Positions 17,249 to 23,771 of a DNA stretch of 27,425 nucleotides are shown piece by piece. Every line of letters begins with the position of its first letter. Position 1 is the first letter of the stretch. The position numbers and the translations under genes were made by a program. The stretch is from DASPPM01 sp035604475 (GTDB taxonomy: Bacteria; Pseudomonadota; Alphaproteobacteria; JACZXZ01): the NCBI GenBank assembly GCA_035604475.1, contig DATNIJ010000330.1, positions 1 through 27,425 of the forward strand. Reading direction: 5' to 3'. A model generated the notes under the pieces. It saw only the letters and a program-made list of their open reading frames with translations, did not search any database and had not been told where the DNA came from.

Positions 17249-18004
17249 ATGAGCGACGACCAGCCCCTTCTCCGCCCGGGAGCGATCGCCCTCATAACCG
17301 GGGCATCGAGCGGCATCGGTGCCGCCCTTGCGCGCGCCCTCGCCGCCCGCGGCGTTCGCGTCATCGCGACTGCGCGCAAGAGCCAACGGCTTGCCAAGCT
17401 CGTCGCTCGCCACGGCAAGGCCATCCTTCCCCTGGCTCTCGACGTGATCGACGCCAAGGCCACGGCACGGGTCATGAAGGCCCTGCCGGCCAAGTGGCGC
17501 GCGGTCGACATCCTCATCAACAATGCGGGATCGGACGTGGGCGGACGCCGGCGTTTCGACGAGGGCGGCATCGCGGACTGGGCAAACACGATCGAGACCA
17601 ACGTCACGGGCCTCATGCGCATGACCCATGCGATCCTCCCCGGCATGCTCGCGCGCGGACGCGGGCATATCGTCAATCTCGGCTCGGTCGCCGGCTTGCG
17701 GCCCATGGCTACAAGTGCGGCCTACAACGCGAGCAAGGCGGCGGTGCATATGTTCAGCGACTCGCTGCGCGCCGATCTCAAGGGCACGGGCGTGCGCGTC
17801 AGCGAGATCATGCCCGGCACCGTGCGTACCGGCTTCGCCGAAGCGCGTCGGCGTGGCGACAAGGCCGCGGCGGAGCGCTTCTACGCTTCGTTCGAGACCC
17901 TGCTCACGGCGGACGATGTGGCGCGCGCGGTCGTCTTCGCGCTCGAGCAACCGCCCCATGTCGTGGTCGCCCAGCTCCTGCTCCTGCCGCTCTCTCAGAG
18001 CTGA
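17249..18004 (+). CDS. Short-chain dehydrogenase/reductase
   Basis: A 251-residue classical SDR oxidoreductase. Cofactor-binding TGASSGIG is at 17-24, NNAG at 91-94, and the catalytic set is N118, S146, Y159 and K163 (YNASK). Arginine-rich TARKSQRL after the second strand suggests NADP preference. The sequence is close to the YdfG group, which reduces 3-hydroxy acids and other small carbonyls; the actual substrate is not readable. A strong ribosome-binding site is missing before the ATG, and the upstream TAGATA may be a -10 element close to the start. It is divergent from the crotonase gene and followed by an unrelated secreted protein. Confidence 0.88.
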   Translation: MSDDQPLLRPGAIALITGASSGIGAALARALAARGVRVIATARKSQRLAKLVARHGKAILPLALDVIDAKATARVMKALPAKWRAVDILINNAGSDVGGRRRFDEGGIADWANTIETNVTGLMRMTHAILPGMLARGRGHIVNLGSVAGLRPMATSAAYNASKAAVHMFSDSLRADLKGTGVRVSEIMPGTVRTGFAEARRRGDKAAAERFYASFETLLTADDVARAVVFALEQPPHVVVAQLLLLPLSQS

Positions 18005-18184
18005 GGCCGGCGTGCCGCGCGCGCGTCTTCGCCCGAGATTTCGACGGTCGGACACAGGTTCGCAGTAGCGCTCGCGTAAAGCTTTCATTACCTTAGGGAT
18101 GGGCGGGCTTGGCTCGACGATCGCAGCGCGCAACTCGAGCGCAGGTGCGATCTGGACGCGAGACCGCCCTCTAGGAGGGAGAGA

Positions 18185-18799
18185 ATGGGGAAATTCCACG
18201 CGCTCGCGGCCGCGTTTCTGGTCCTGATCGCGCCTTTTGTCTGGGCCCAGGCGGCCTCCGCCCAAGCGACCGGCTCGGTGACCGCTCGAGCCTACGCGTC
18301 GCTCGCGCCGGGCTCCGCGATCTCGGTCGTGCCTGCGCAGGATACCGACCAGTACCAGCGCCTCAAGGCCGCGATCGAGGCCTCGCTGCGCAGCCGCGGC
18401 TACGTCGTCTCGGATAATGCTCCGCTCCTCCTTGAGTTCTACGCGACCGAGGTGACCGGCGGCCAGGTCGGCGGCCAGACCAACGGGGCGAAGGCGCTCG
18501 AGAGCGCGGTGCCGAACAACGAAAAAACAGAGAGCATGGGCGTCCTCACCCCCCTCAATCAGAACCTCTTCGGCGGCGAGACCGCCACGGGCTCGGCCGC
18601 GACCGGGGCGCCGTCGCCGCGCCAGGTGCATCTCTCCATGATGCTGTCGGATCAACGTGCCGCGCGTCGCCTTTGGCAGGGAAGCGCCAGCGGCGAGATG
18701 CGCCGGCCCGACTCCTTCGCCGCGACGCAGTCGCTCGTGCCTTTCCTCGTCGGCAAGATCGGCATGAGCGCCACGGACGAGCGCTTCGACCTGCCCTGA
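18185..18799 (+). CDS. Secreted protein of unknown function (DUF4136-like)
   Basis: A 204-residue protein with a signal peptide (1 to about 26, ending ASAQA), so it is periplasmic or outer-membrane associated; there is no lipobox cysteine. The mature part has a ISVVPAQDTDQYQRL segment and then a helix-strand unit with SRGYVVSDNAPLLLEFYATEV, which resembles DUF4136-type domains. The middle (about 100-145) is rich in glycine, alanine and asparagine and is probably disordered, followed by VHLSMMLSDQRAARRLWQGSASGEM. No function can be assigned. An excellent AGGAGGGAGAG ribosome-binding site precedes the ATG, so strong translation is likely. It is flanked by an SDR and a small gene on the other strand. 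Confidence 0.75.
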   Translation: MGKFHALAAAFLVLIAPFVWAQAASAQATGSVTARAYASLAPGSAISVVPAQDTDQYQRLKAAIEASLRSRGYVVSDNAPLLLEFYATEVTGGQVGGQTNGAKALESAVPNNEKTESMGVLTPLNQNLFGGETATGSAATGAPSPRQVHLSMMLSDQRAARRLWQGSASGEMRRPDSFAATQSLVPFLVGKIGMSATDERFDLP

Positions 18800-18845
18800 G
18801 CGCGCCGGCCCCGAGGCCGGCCGAGGGCGCTCCGCCGCTGGCAGA

Positions 18846-19037
18846 TCATAGCTTCGTGATACGGTCCGGCTCGCGCCGGAACGCGCGCCGGCAAGCCTCG
18901 AGGGCTTGCGCCTCCGCCTCGGCAGAGGTAGCGACGGGGTCGCCCATGGCGGCGCGCTTGCCGTGATGCCAGATCGACCACATGAAGTCGGTGTGCCCGT
19001 CGCGCTGGGTCCAGCGCTCGATGATGACCTCGATCAT
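18846..19037 (-). CDS. Small conserved hypothetical protein (63 aa)
   Basis: A 63-residue protein beginning MIEVIIERWTQRDG and containing HTDFMWSIWHHGKRAAMGD, followed by an alanine- and glutamate-rich helix ending RREPDRITKL. I do not recognise a named family, but the compact strand-strand-helix pattern with many tryptophans looks like a small folded domain found as hypothetical proteins in alphaproteobacteria. The start at 19035-19037 is chosen because GGAGA lies upstream and the sequence before it is arginine-rich and unlike protein; the frame is open to 19112. It is divergent from the methyltransferase gene, with 86 bp between them. Confidence 0.6.
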   Translation of the reverse strand: MIEVIIERWTQRDGHTDFMWSIWHHGKRAAMGDPVATSAEAEAQALEACRRAFRREPDRITKL

Positions 19038-19123
19038 GGCGTCTCCCGCTTCTCCGCAGAGAGCCCCGCGAATCCTGAGCCGGCACCGCGCATGGGTCAA
19101 TCCTTCTCTCAAGGAGGCAGGGC

Positions 19124-20020
19124 ATGGAGGAGACCGGCTATCTCGCCGCCGAAGGTTTCGAGCGCGAGCTCGAGCACGAGCTCGGTCACGTGACGAAACG
19201 CTACGGCCGGCTCATCTTGGCCCCCGGAGCGCCGCGGCCCGCCGCCTGGGCCCAGAACGTTTGGTTGGCACCCCGCGAGCTCGAGATAGGCTCGATCAAG
19301 GACGCGGTGCTAAAGCTCCGCGCCATCCAGCGCAATTGGGCGCTCTATGACTTCAAGCTTCATCGCCGCGCCAAGCTGATCCAGGAGCAGCTTCCCCACG
19401 TCTCGGCCAAGCCCGTCCCGTTTCCGTGCGAGCTCCCCAAGGCGCCGCTCGGCTCGTGGACGCTTGTCGCGGAGAACGGGATCGTCGCGAGTGCGCGCTG
19501 CTCGAGCCCGTTCCGCCACGGCGAGGTGGAATTCGTGGAGGACCGCACGGGTCCGCCCAACCGCGCCTATCTCAAGCTGTGGGAAGCCTTCACGCTCCTA
19601 GGCGTGCGTCCCGCAGCGGGAGAGCGTTGCCTCGATCTCGGCGCCAGCCCGGGCGGCTGGACTTGGGCGCTCCAGAAGCTCGGCTGCCATGTCCTCAGTG
19701 TCGACAAGGCGCTGCTCGATCCCAGGATCGCGGCCCTTCCCGGCATCGAGTATCGCGCGGCGAGCGCCTTTTCCTTAGCCCCTGCCGAGGTGGGGCCCGT
19801 CGACTGGCTCCTCTCCGACATCGTGTGCTATCCGCGCCGCCTTTGGCGCCTCATGCAAGGCTGGCTTGCCTCGGGCTTAGCACGGCGCTACCTGTGCACG
19901 CTCAAGTTTCAGGGCGAAACGGACCATGCTACGGCCGCCGCGTTCGCGGCCGTGCCCGGAAGCCGTCTCATGCATCTCCACCACAACAAGCACGAGCTCA
20001 CCTGGGTGAAGCTCGCGTGA
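19124..20020 (+). CDS. RlmM-like SAM-dependent RNA 2'-O-methyltransferase
   Basis: A 298-residue methyltransferase whose C-terminal FtsJ-type domain has SAM-binding LDLGASPGGWTWAL (170-183). The catalytic tetrad K151-D232-K261-E291 can be seen in YLKLWEA, SDIVC, LKFQG and HELTW. The N-terminal part (1-130) is shorter than in E. coli RlmM, which is about 366 residues. RlmM methylates C2498 of 23S rRNA, so an rRNA target is likely but unproven. AAGGAGG precedes the ATG. It is convergent with metZ, only 18 bp apart; both relate to SAM (one uses it, one makes its precursor), probably by chance. Confidence 0.85.
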   Translation: MEETGYLAAEGFERELEHELGHVTKRYGRLILAPGAPRPAAWAQNVWLAPRELEIGSIKDAVLKLRAIQRNWALYDFKLHRRAKLIQEQLPHVSAKPVPFPCELPKAPLGSWTLVAENGIVASARCSSPFRHGEVEFVEDRTGPPNRAYLKLWEAFTLLGVRPAAGERCLDLGASPGGWTWALQKLGCHVLSVDKALLDPRIAALPGIEYRAASAFSLAPAEVGPVDWLLSDIVCYPRRLWRLMQGWLASGLARRYLCTLKFQGETDHATAAAFAAVPGSRLMHLHHNKHELTWVKLA

Positions 20021-20038
20021 GCGCTTGTCCCGCGTCCC

Positions 20039-21244
20039 TCACGCGCCCGCCGCCTTGAGCCCGCGCGCGAGATCCTCGATGAGATCGTCCGCGTCCTCGA
20101 GGCCGACCGAGAGGCGCACGAGCCCGTCCGTGATCCCCATGCGCGCGCGCTCCTCGGGCCCGACGGCGCGGTGCGTCGTCGTCGCGGGATGGGTGATGAG
20201 CGACTTGGCATCGCCCAGATTGTTCGAGATGTCGATGACCTCGAGGGCGTTGAGGAAGCGGAAAGTGCGGCGCTTGCCGCCCCTGATCTCGAAGCTCACC
20301 ATCGTCCCCGGCCCCGCCATCTGCCGGCGCGCGAGGCGGTACTGCGGATGGCTCTTGTGACCGGGGAAGAGCACGCGCGCCACCCTCTTGTCGCGAGCAA
20401 GAAAGTCCGCGACCTTGCGCGCATTGGCCGAGTGGCGCTCGACCCGCGGGCCCAGGGTCTCGAGACCCTTGAGCATGATCCAGGCGTTGAACGGGCTCAG
20501 CGAGGGCCCGGTGTGGCGCATGTAGGGCATGAGCCGCTCGCGGTAGAACTTCTCGCTCGAGAGGACGGCGCCGCCGAGTGCCCTGCCCTGCCCATCGATG
20601 TGCTTGGTTGCGGAATAGACGACGATGTCGGCGCCCAGCGCCAAGGGCCGCTGCAGCACCGGTGTGGAGAACACGTTATCGACGATGAGGGCGGCACCCG
20701 CGGCGTGCGCGAGCTTGGCGACCGCCGCGATATCGATGAGCTCGAGCGTGGGGTTGGCCGGCGTCTCGAGAAACACCGCCGCAGCACCCGAACGAAGGGC
20801 CGCCTTCCACTCCGCGAGATTCGTGCCGTCGACGAGCTGGGTCGCGATCCCCCAGCGCGGCAGGAGCTGCGTGATGATGAAGTGACATGAGCCGAAGAGC
20901 GCGCGCGAGGCGACCACGCGCTGGCCGGCATGGAGCTGGCACATGAGCGAGGCGAACACGGCTGCCATGCCGGTCGCCGTGGCGAAGCACGCCTCCGCGC
21001 CCTCGAGGAGCGCCATGCGCTTCTCGAACATGGCAACCGTCGGATTGCCGTAGCGCGAGTAGATGAACCCCGGCGCCTCGCCCTTGAAGCGCGCCTCGGC
21101 CTCCTCGGCACTCGCGTAGACGAAGCTCGAGGTGAGGTAGAGCGCCTCGCTCGTCTCGCCGTGGGCGGAGCGGACGATGCCGCCGCGCACCAGCCGCGTC
21201 TGCGGACGCCAGGCGTCCGCCGCGTTCTTCTTGCCTTTTGCCAT
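20039..21244 (-). CDS. metZ: O-succinylhomoserine sulfhydrylase
   Basis: A 401-residue PLP enzyme of the Cys/Met metabolism family. The PLP lysine is K214 in YSATKHIDGQG, with SRYGNPT at 63-69, TGMAA at 91-95 and IVDNVFSTP near 187-195. The sequence follows MetZ, which joins O-succinylhomoserine and sulfide to make homocysteine directly. Cystathionine gamma-synthase and O-acetylhomoserine sulfhydrylase are related alternatives, but KHIDGQGR and the surrounding residues favour MetZ. The gene follows a rhodanese by 27 bp and is the last gene of a transcript that begins with two SAM-II aptamers, so it should be repressed when SAM is plentiful. Confidence 0.93.
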   Translation of the reverse strand: MAKGKKNAADAWRPQTRLVRGGIVRSAHGETSEALYLTSSFVYASAEEAEARFKGEAPGFIYSRYGNPTVAMFEKRMALLEGAEACFATATGMAAVFASLMCQLHAGQRVVASRALFGSCHFIITQLLPRWGIATQLVDGTNLAEWKAALRSGAAAVFLETPANPTLELIDIAAVAKLAHAAGAALIVDNVFSTPVLQRPLALGADIVVYSATKHIDGQGRALGGAVLSSEKFYRERLMPYMRHTGPSLSPFNAWIMLKGLETLGPRVERHSANARKVADFLARDKRVARVLFPGHKSHPQYRLARRQMAGPGTMVSFEIRGGKRRTFRFLNALEVIDISNNLGDAKSLITHPATTTHRAVGPEERARMGITDGLVRLSVGLEDADDLIEDLARGLKAAGA

Positions 21245-21271
21245 TGCCGGATTCCCGCGGATTGGGGGTGG

Positions 21272-21697
21272 TCAGTCCTGCTGCCAGGGAAGGCCCGCCG
21301 CCTTCCAGCCGGCGCTCCGCCCGCGATGGCCCTCGCCATCCTTCGGCCCCTCGAAGCCGTCGGCGATGTTGTAGCAGCGCCGGTAGCCGAGGCTGGTCAA
21401 GAGGATGGCCGCCGCTTTGGAGCGGGCACCCGAGCGGCAGAGGAGGAGAAGTGTGGCGTCCTTCGCTACCCTCTTCTCTCCGAGCTCCTCGGCGAAGCGC
21501 CCGTTCTTCGCGAGAGCGGGGTAGGCCTGCCATTCGACGAAGACGGCGCTCTTGCCGAGCGTCTTGAGATCGGGATGGCCGACGTAGCGGCACTCCGGAT
21601 TGGTGCGCACGTCGATGAGGGTGGCCCCGGGGTCCTCCTTGAGGATCTCCCAGGCGCGGCGCGAATCCACGTCGCCCGCGTAAGCTTGCCCGCTCAT
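21272..21697 (-). CDS. Rhodanese-like sulfurtransferase
   Basis: A 141-residue single-domain rhodanese. The active-site loop is CRSGARS with C87, and TLIDVRT marks the first conserved strand. Single-domain rhodaneses carry a persulfide on that cysteine and pass sulfur to a partner. The start at 21695-21697 has GGAGG 9 bases upstream; the frame opens at 21712 but the extra residues look unconserved. It is the first full gene after the SAM-II leaders and is directly followed by metZ, a pairing I recall from other alphaproteobacteria; delivering or detoxifying sulfide for MetZ is a reasonable guess. Its ATG overlaps the stop of a short upstream frame. Confidence 0.88.
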   Translation of the reverse strand: MSGQAYAGDVDSRRAWEILKEDPGATLIDVRTNPECRYVGHPDLKTLGKSAVFVEWQAYPALAKNGRFAEELGEKRVAKDATLLLLCRSGARSKAAAILLTSLGYRRCYNIADGFEGPKDGEGHRGRSAGWKAAGLPWQQD

Positions 21698-21786
21698 CGC
21701 ACGCGCCTCCACGCTTTCAGGATGCAGGAGACGGGTGCGACAGACGCATGAGGCGAAAAACGCGGAGAGTGCAACAGCGAAAGCAT
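21694..21786 (-). CDS. Possible 30-residue leader peptide, coupled to the rhodanese
   Basis: A short frame in the leader of the metZ transcript, between the second SAM-II aptamer and the rhodanese. It has an ATG at 21784-21786 preceded by AAGGAGG at ideal distance, and its TGA overlaps the rhodanese ATG as ATGA. It begins MLSLLHSPRFS and ends LKAWRRVR. It has no run of methionine or cysteine codons, so attenuation by ribosome stalling is not obvious. It resembles no family. The good initiation site and exact overlap are the only evidence that it is translated. Confidence 0.4.
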   Translation of the reverse strand: MLSLLHSPRFSPHASVAPVSCILKAWRRVR

Positions 21787-21837
21787 AAGATGCCCTCCTT
21801 CGCTCGGGTTACACGGGCCCACGGAGGTCATCCCCGT

Positions 21838-21892
21838 GGCGCTTTAGCAGAGAGAGGCGCGGCTGCAAGCTGCCCGTCAAATCCCGCGGGTC
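21838..21892 (-). promoter_or_regulatory. SAM-II riboswitch aptamer, proximal to metZ operon (copy A)
   Basis: Minus-strand sequence shows the SAM-II order: GCGGGATTTGA, then AGCTTGCAGCCGC and, at the 3' end, GCTAAAGC (21841-21848). The CGCGG / CCGCG stem and the conserved GATTTGA, GCTTGC and GCTAAA blocks match the consensus I know for this class, which binds S-adenosylmethionine. A hairpin CCACGG / CCGTGG (21819-21839) follows directly and holds ACCTCC, which could pair with a Shine-Dalgarno sequence. No T-run terminator follows, so translational control is likely. Confidence 0.88.
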
Positions 21893-21919
21893 CGTTCCTC
21901 GGGCCGGACCAGGCCCATC

Positions 21920-21952
21920 AAAAAAACCGCCGCAGCGCTGCCGCCGGGCGGT
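21920..21952 (-). terminator. Intrinsic terminator after the distal SAM-II aptamer
   Basis: On the minus strand ACCGCC (21947-21952) pairs with GGCGGT (21926-21931), with a self-complementary GCAGCGCTGC in the loop region, and T7 follows (21920-21926). The GCCGC of the upstream aptamer's 3' end (21968-21972) could instead pair with GCGGC in the terminator's 3' arm (21929-21933), giving an on/off choice linked to SAM binding. Confidence 0.75.
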
Positions 21953-21957
21953 CTTCC

Positions 21958-22012
21958 CGTCGCTTTAGCGGCATTTTTTCCGCGCCCGCAAGCTGAACTC
22001 AAATCGGCGCGA
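21958..22012 (-). promoter_or_regulatory. SAM-II riboswitch aptamer, distal (copy B)
   Basis: On the minus strand GCGCCGATTTGA is followed by AGCTTGCGGGCGCG and then GCCGCTAAAGCG (around 21961-21972). Stem GCGCC / GGCGC encloses the conserved GATTTGA and GCTTGC blocks. The sequence begins within about 12 bases of the predicted -10 element, so it forms the very 5' end of the mRNA. It differs more from copies A and C than they do from each other. The terminator just downstream indicates transcriptional control. Confidence 0.85.
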
Positions 22013-22020
22013 TGGGCGGT

Positions 22021-22049
22021 ACCTTAGCCGCACCTTTTCCCCCTGTCAA
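22021..22049 (-). promoter_or_regulatory. Sigma-70-type promoter of the rhodanese-metZ unit
   Basis: On the minus strand a perfect TTGACA (22044-22049) and TAAGGT (22021-22026) are separated by exactly 17 bp. Transcription would start near 22012-22014, right at the edge of the distal aptamer. The remaining 22050-22192 holds no gene that I can support. Confidence 0.7.
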
Positions 22050-22192
22050 CGCGTGCCTGCGGGCGGGCGATGAAAATGGGCACTACGTGCTTCCCCTGAC
22101 TCTACAAGCGACCGCGAGCGGAGGCGACCGGACGTCCGGAAGTGCTAAGGAACCATCGACGCTACCTCATTCTCCCGCGGGTCCTTCCCTTC

Positions 22193-22208
22193 ATCTCAAA
22201 AATGAGAT
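22193..22208. promoter_or_regulatory. Palindromic operator of the toxin-antitoxin pair
   Basis: ATCTCA (22193-22198) and TGAGAT (22203-22208) form a perfect inverted repeat around AAAA, ending 4 bases before the toxin start. A TATAAG (22208-22213) overlaps its edge and could be the -10 element. This is where the XRE-type antitoxin of such pairs normally binds to repress its own operon. Confidence 0.6.
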
Positions 22209-22212
22209 ATAA

Positions 22213-22542
22213 GTGTCCGTGCCATGGCGCGTTGAAATCCTCAATGAAACCGTCGCCGCAGAGATTGCCGCTCTGCCGGCGGATATGCAGGCGCGGTTCC
22301 TCCGGCTAGCCGAGCGCATTGGCCTTGCGGGGCTGGAAAGCCTGAGCGAGCCGCACGTGAGACACCTGGAGGGGAAGCTCTGAGAATTGCGATTGGCAGG
22401 CCGCGACGGAATAGCCCGCGCGCTCTACGTCACTGTGGTCGGCAGGAGGGTGGTCGTGGTTCGGGCGTTCGTAAAGAAGACGCCGAAGACCCCGCGTGCC
22501 GAAATCGAACTTGCGCTGCGGAGAGCGAAGGAAATCACATGA
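22213..22542 (+). pseudogene. RelE/HigB-type toxin interrupted by an in-frame TGA
   Basis: The frame reads as a full toxin of the phage-derived Gp49/HigB-like family (about 109 residues) except for a TGA at 22381-22383. Before it comes PWRVEILNETVAAEIAALP and then HVRHLEGKL. After it comes ELRLAGRDGIARALYVTVV and AFVKKTPKTPRAEIELALRR. Family members read EGKLWELR at this point, so a single G-to-A change turned the tryptophan TGG into TGA. The product would be a 56-residue N-terminal fragment lacking the catalytic half. The start is GTG at 22213-22215 or 22219-22221. Its end overlaps the antitoxin ATG as ATGA. Such toxins cut mRNA on the ribosome; this copy is probably dead unless the TGA is read through. 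Confidence 0.75.
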
Positions 22543-22820
22543 CCATTCCATTGGAGAAACTCAAGTCCCGTCTGCTCGCTAAGCCCAAGGTCAAGGCCGA
22601 ATACGACGCGCTCGCCCCGGAGTTCGAGATTTCCGCCGAACTGGTCAGGGCTCGGTTGCGCGCCGGGCTATCCCAGGCGGAACTGGCCGTCCGCATGGGG
22701 ACCAGTCAGTCAGCCATCGCCCGGCTGGAAAGCGGGCAGGCGCTGCCAAGCACCAAGACGCTTCTGCGCTTTGCCAAGGCAACCGGCAGCGAGTTCCATG
22801 TGCGCCTGTCGGCGGCTTGA
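22539..22820 (+). CDS. XRE-family antitoxin (HigA-like)
   Basis: A 93-residue antitoxin with a helix-turn-helix at about 36-80 (AGLSQAELAVRMGTSQSAIARLESGQALPS). It belongs with the RelE/HigB-type toxin directly upstream, whose stop overlaps this start. In such pairs the antitoxin binds and neutralises the toxin and, with it, represses the operon. The frame is intact although the toxin is broken, and the N-terminal 35 residues (LEKLKSRLLAKPKVKAEYDA) are the usual toxin-contact segment. It may still bind the palindrome at 22193-22208, or protect the cell against a related toxin elsewhere. Confidence 0.88.
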   Translation: MTIPLEKLKSRLLAKPKVKAEYDALAPEFEISAELVRARLRAGLSQAELAVRMGTSQSAIARLESGQALPSTKTLLRFAKATGSEFHVRLSAA

Positions 22821-22887
22821 TGCAGCTATTGCGAACGCCAGACAACGCTGTCGTATAAAATCGTACAGTGGCGCGGGAGTACGCGCC

Positions 22888-23262
22888 GTGGAAATTCGCC
22901 CGATCAGGACAAAGGCGGACTATCGCTCAGCCCTCAAGGAAGTGAAGCGTCTCTGGGATTGCGAGCCGGGCACGGCCGCGGGCGACCGGGTCGACGTGTT
23001 GGTGACGCTGATCGAGGCCTATGAGGCCGCGCATTACCCAATCGCACCACCCGACCCGATCGCGGCGATCGCCTTCATGATGGAGCAGAAGGGGCTCTCC
23101 CGCCGCGACCTCGAGCCGGCGATCGGCAGCCGCGGGCGCGTGTCCGAGGTCCTCAACCGCAAGCGACCGCTCACCCTGCCGATGGTCCGGGCCTTGAGCG
23201 CCCTCTTGCAGATTCCGACCGATATCCTTGTGCAGCCTTATGAGTTGCGCTCCGCGGCGTAA
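22888..23262 (+). CDS. HigA-type antitoxin without its toxin
   Basis: A 124-residue member of the HigA group of larger XRE antitoxins. EIRPIRTKADYRSALKEV and GDRVDVLVTLIEAYEAAHY form the N-terminal part, and GLSRRDLEPAIGSRGRVSEV then NRKRPLTLPM form the helix-turn-helix. This group normally follows a HigB ribonuclease gene; here the upstream 67 bp hold only a few remnants and no toxin. The start is a GTG at 22888-22890 with GGGAG 8 bases upstream; the frame extends to 22771 but overlaps the previous antitoxin. TATAAA at about 22854-22859 could be a -10 element. It is convergent with the sulfur operon, ending 5 bp from it. Confidence 0.85.
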   Translation: MEIRPIRTKADYRSALKEVKRLWDCEPGTAAGDRVDVLVTLIEAYEAAHYPIAPPDPIAAIAFMMEQKGLSRRDLEPAIGSRGRVSEVLNRKRPLTLPMVRALSALLQIPTDILVQPYELRSAA

Positions 23263-23267
23263 CACGC

Positions 23268-23771
23268 TCACCCCTCCGCGGCCGTAGCGGGGCGAGGGAA
23301 TGGGCGACGTGGTCGGCCGTCGGCCGTCGGCTGATAAAAGACGCTGATCTCGGCGAGCGCCTTGCGCCATGCACAGGCGGCATCCGCGCACGCGATCTCG
23401 TAGGCATCGAAGCCGCAGCGGTGCATGAAGAGGAGCTGGTCGCGCAGCACCTGGCCGACCGCGCGCAGCTCGCCCGTGTAGCCGTAGCGCTCGCGCAACA
23501 GGCGCGCGTAGGAGTAGGCGCGCCCATCGGTGAATTTGGGGAACTCGAGGGCCACGAGTGCCAAGTGCCTGACGTGCGCGGCGATCGCTTCCGGGTGCTG
23601 GCCCGCCTTGAGCCGGACGCCGAGGGGGGCGGCGCGGGACAGGAGTGCGTTCTCTTCGCGCTGCCAGCGCTCGAGGCTGACGACGATCGGCCCTTCCGCG
23701 GGCACGGGCTCGGCATCGGCGAGATGGCGCCAGCGGTCTTCTGTGACCGCTCCCTCCTTAATGAGCGGCAT
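23268..23771 (-). CDS. DUF934 protein linked to sulfite reduction
   Basis: A 167-residue DUF934 protein, a family found next to sulfite reductase genes and proposed to help electron transfer to, or assembly of, that enzyme. The core includes VVSLERWQRE, EFPKFTDGRAYSYARLLRER and QLLFMHRCGFDAYEI. It overlaps the end of cysI by 14 bp, so translation is coupled. Its last 15 residues (RRPFPRPATAAEG and preceding) are encoded by a palindromic repeat, so they are probably not original. In related operons cysH follows; here an antitoxin gene on the other strand does. The start ATG (23769-23771) lies within the cysI end. Confidence 0.85.
   Translation of the reverse strand: MPLIKEGAVTEDRWRHLADAEPVPAEGPIVVSLERWQREENALLSRAAPLGVRLKAGQHPEAIAAHVRHLALVALEFPKFTDGRAYSYARLLRERYGYTGELRAVGQVLRDQLLFMHRCGFDAYEIACADAACAWRKALAEISVFYQPTADGRPRRPFPRPATAAEG

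Noticed and set aside
16961..18655. 564-codon minus-strand frame opposite the SDR and secreted protein
   Set aside because: It runs against two genes with clear motifs and ribosome sites, and its own sequence has no domain.
22012..22212. A small + strand gene (66 codons) before the toxin
   Set aside because: No ribosome-binding site or family similarity; the region holds the metZ promoter on the other strand and the TA operator.
22381..22383. TGA in the toxin gene as a selenocysteine or recoded tryptophan codon
   Set aside because: No selenocysteine-type stem-loop is evident, the expected residue is tryptophan not cysteine, and other genes here use TGA as a normal stop (for example the thiolase and cysG).
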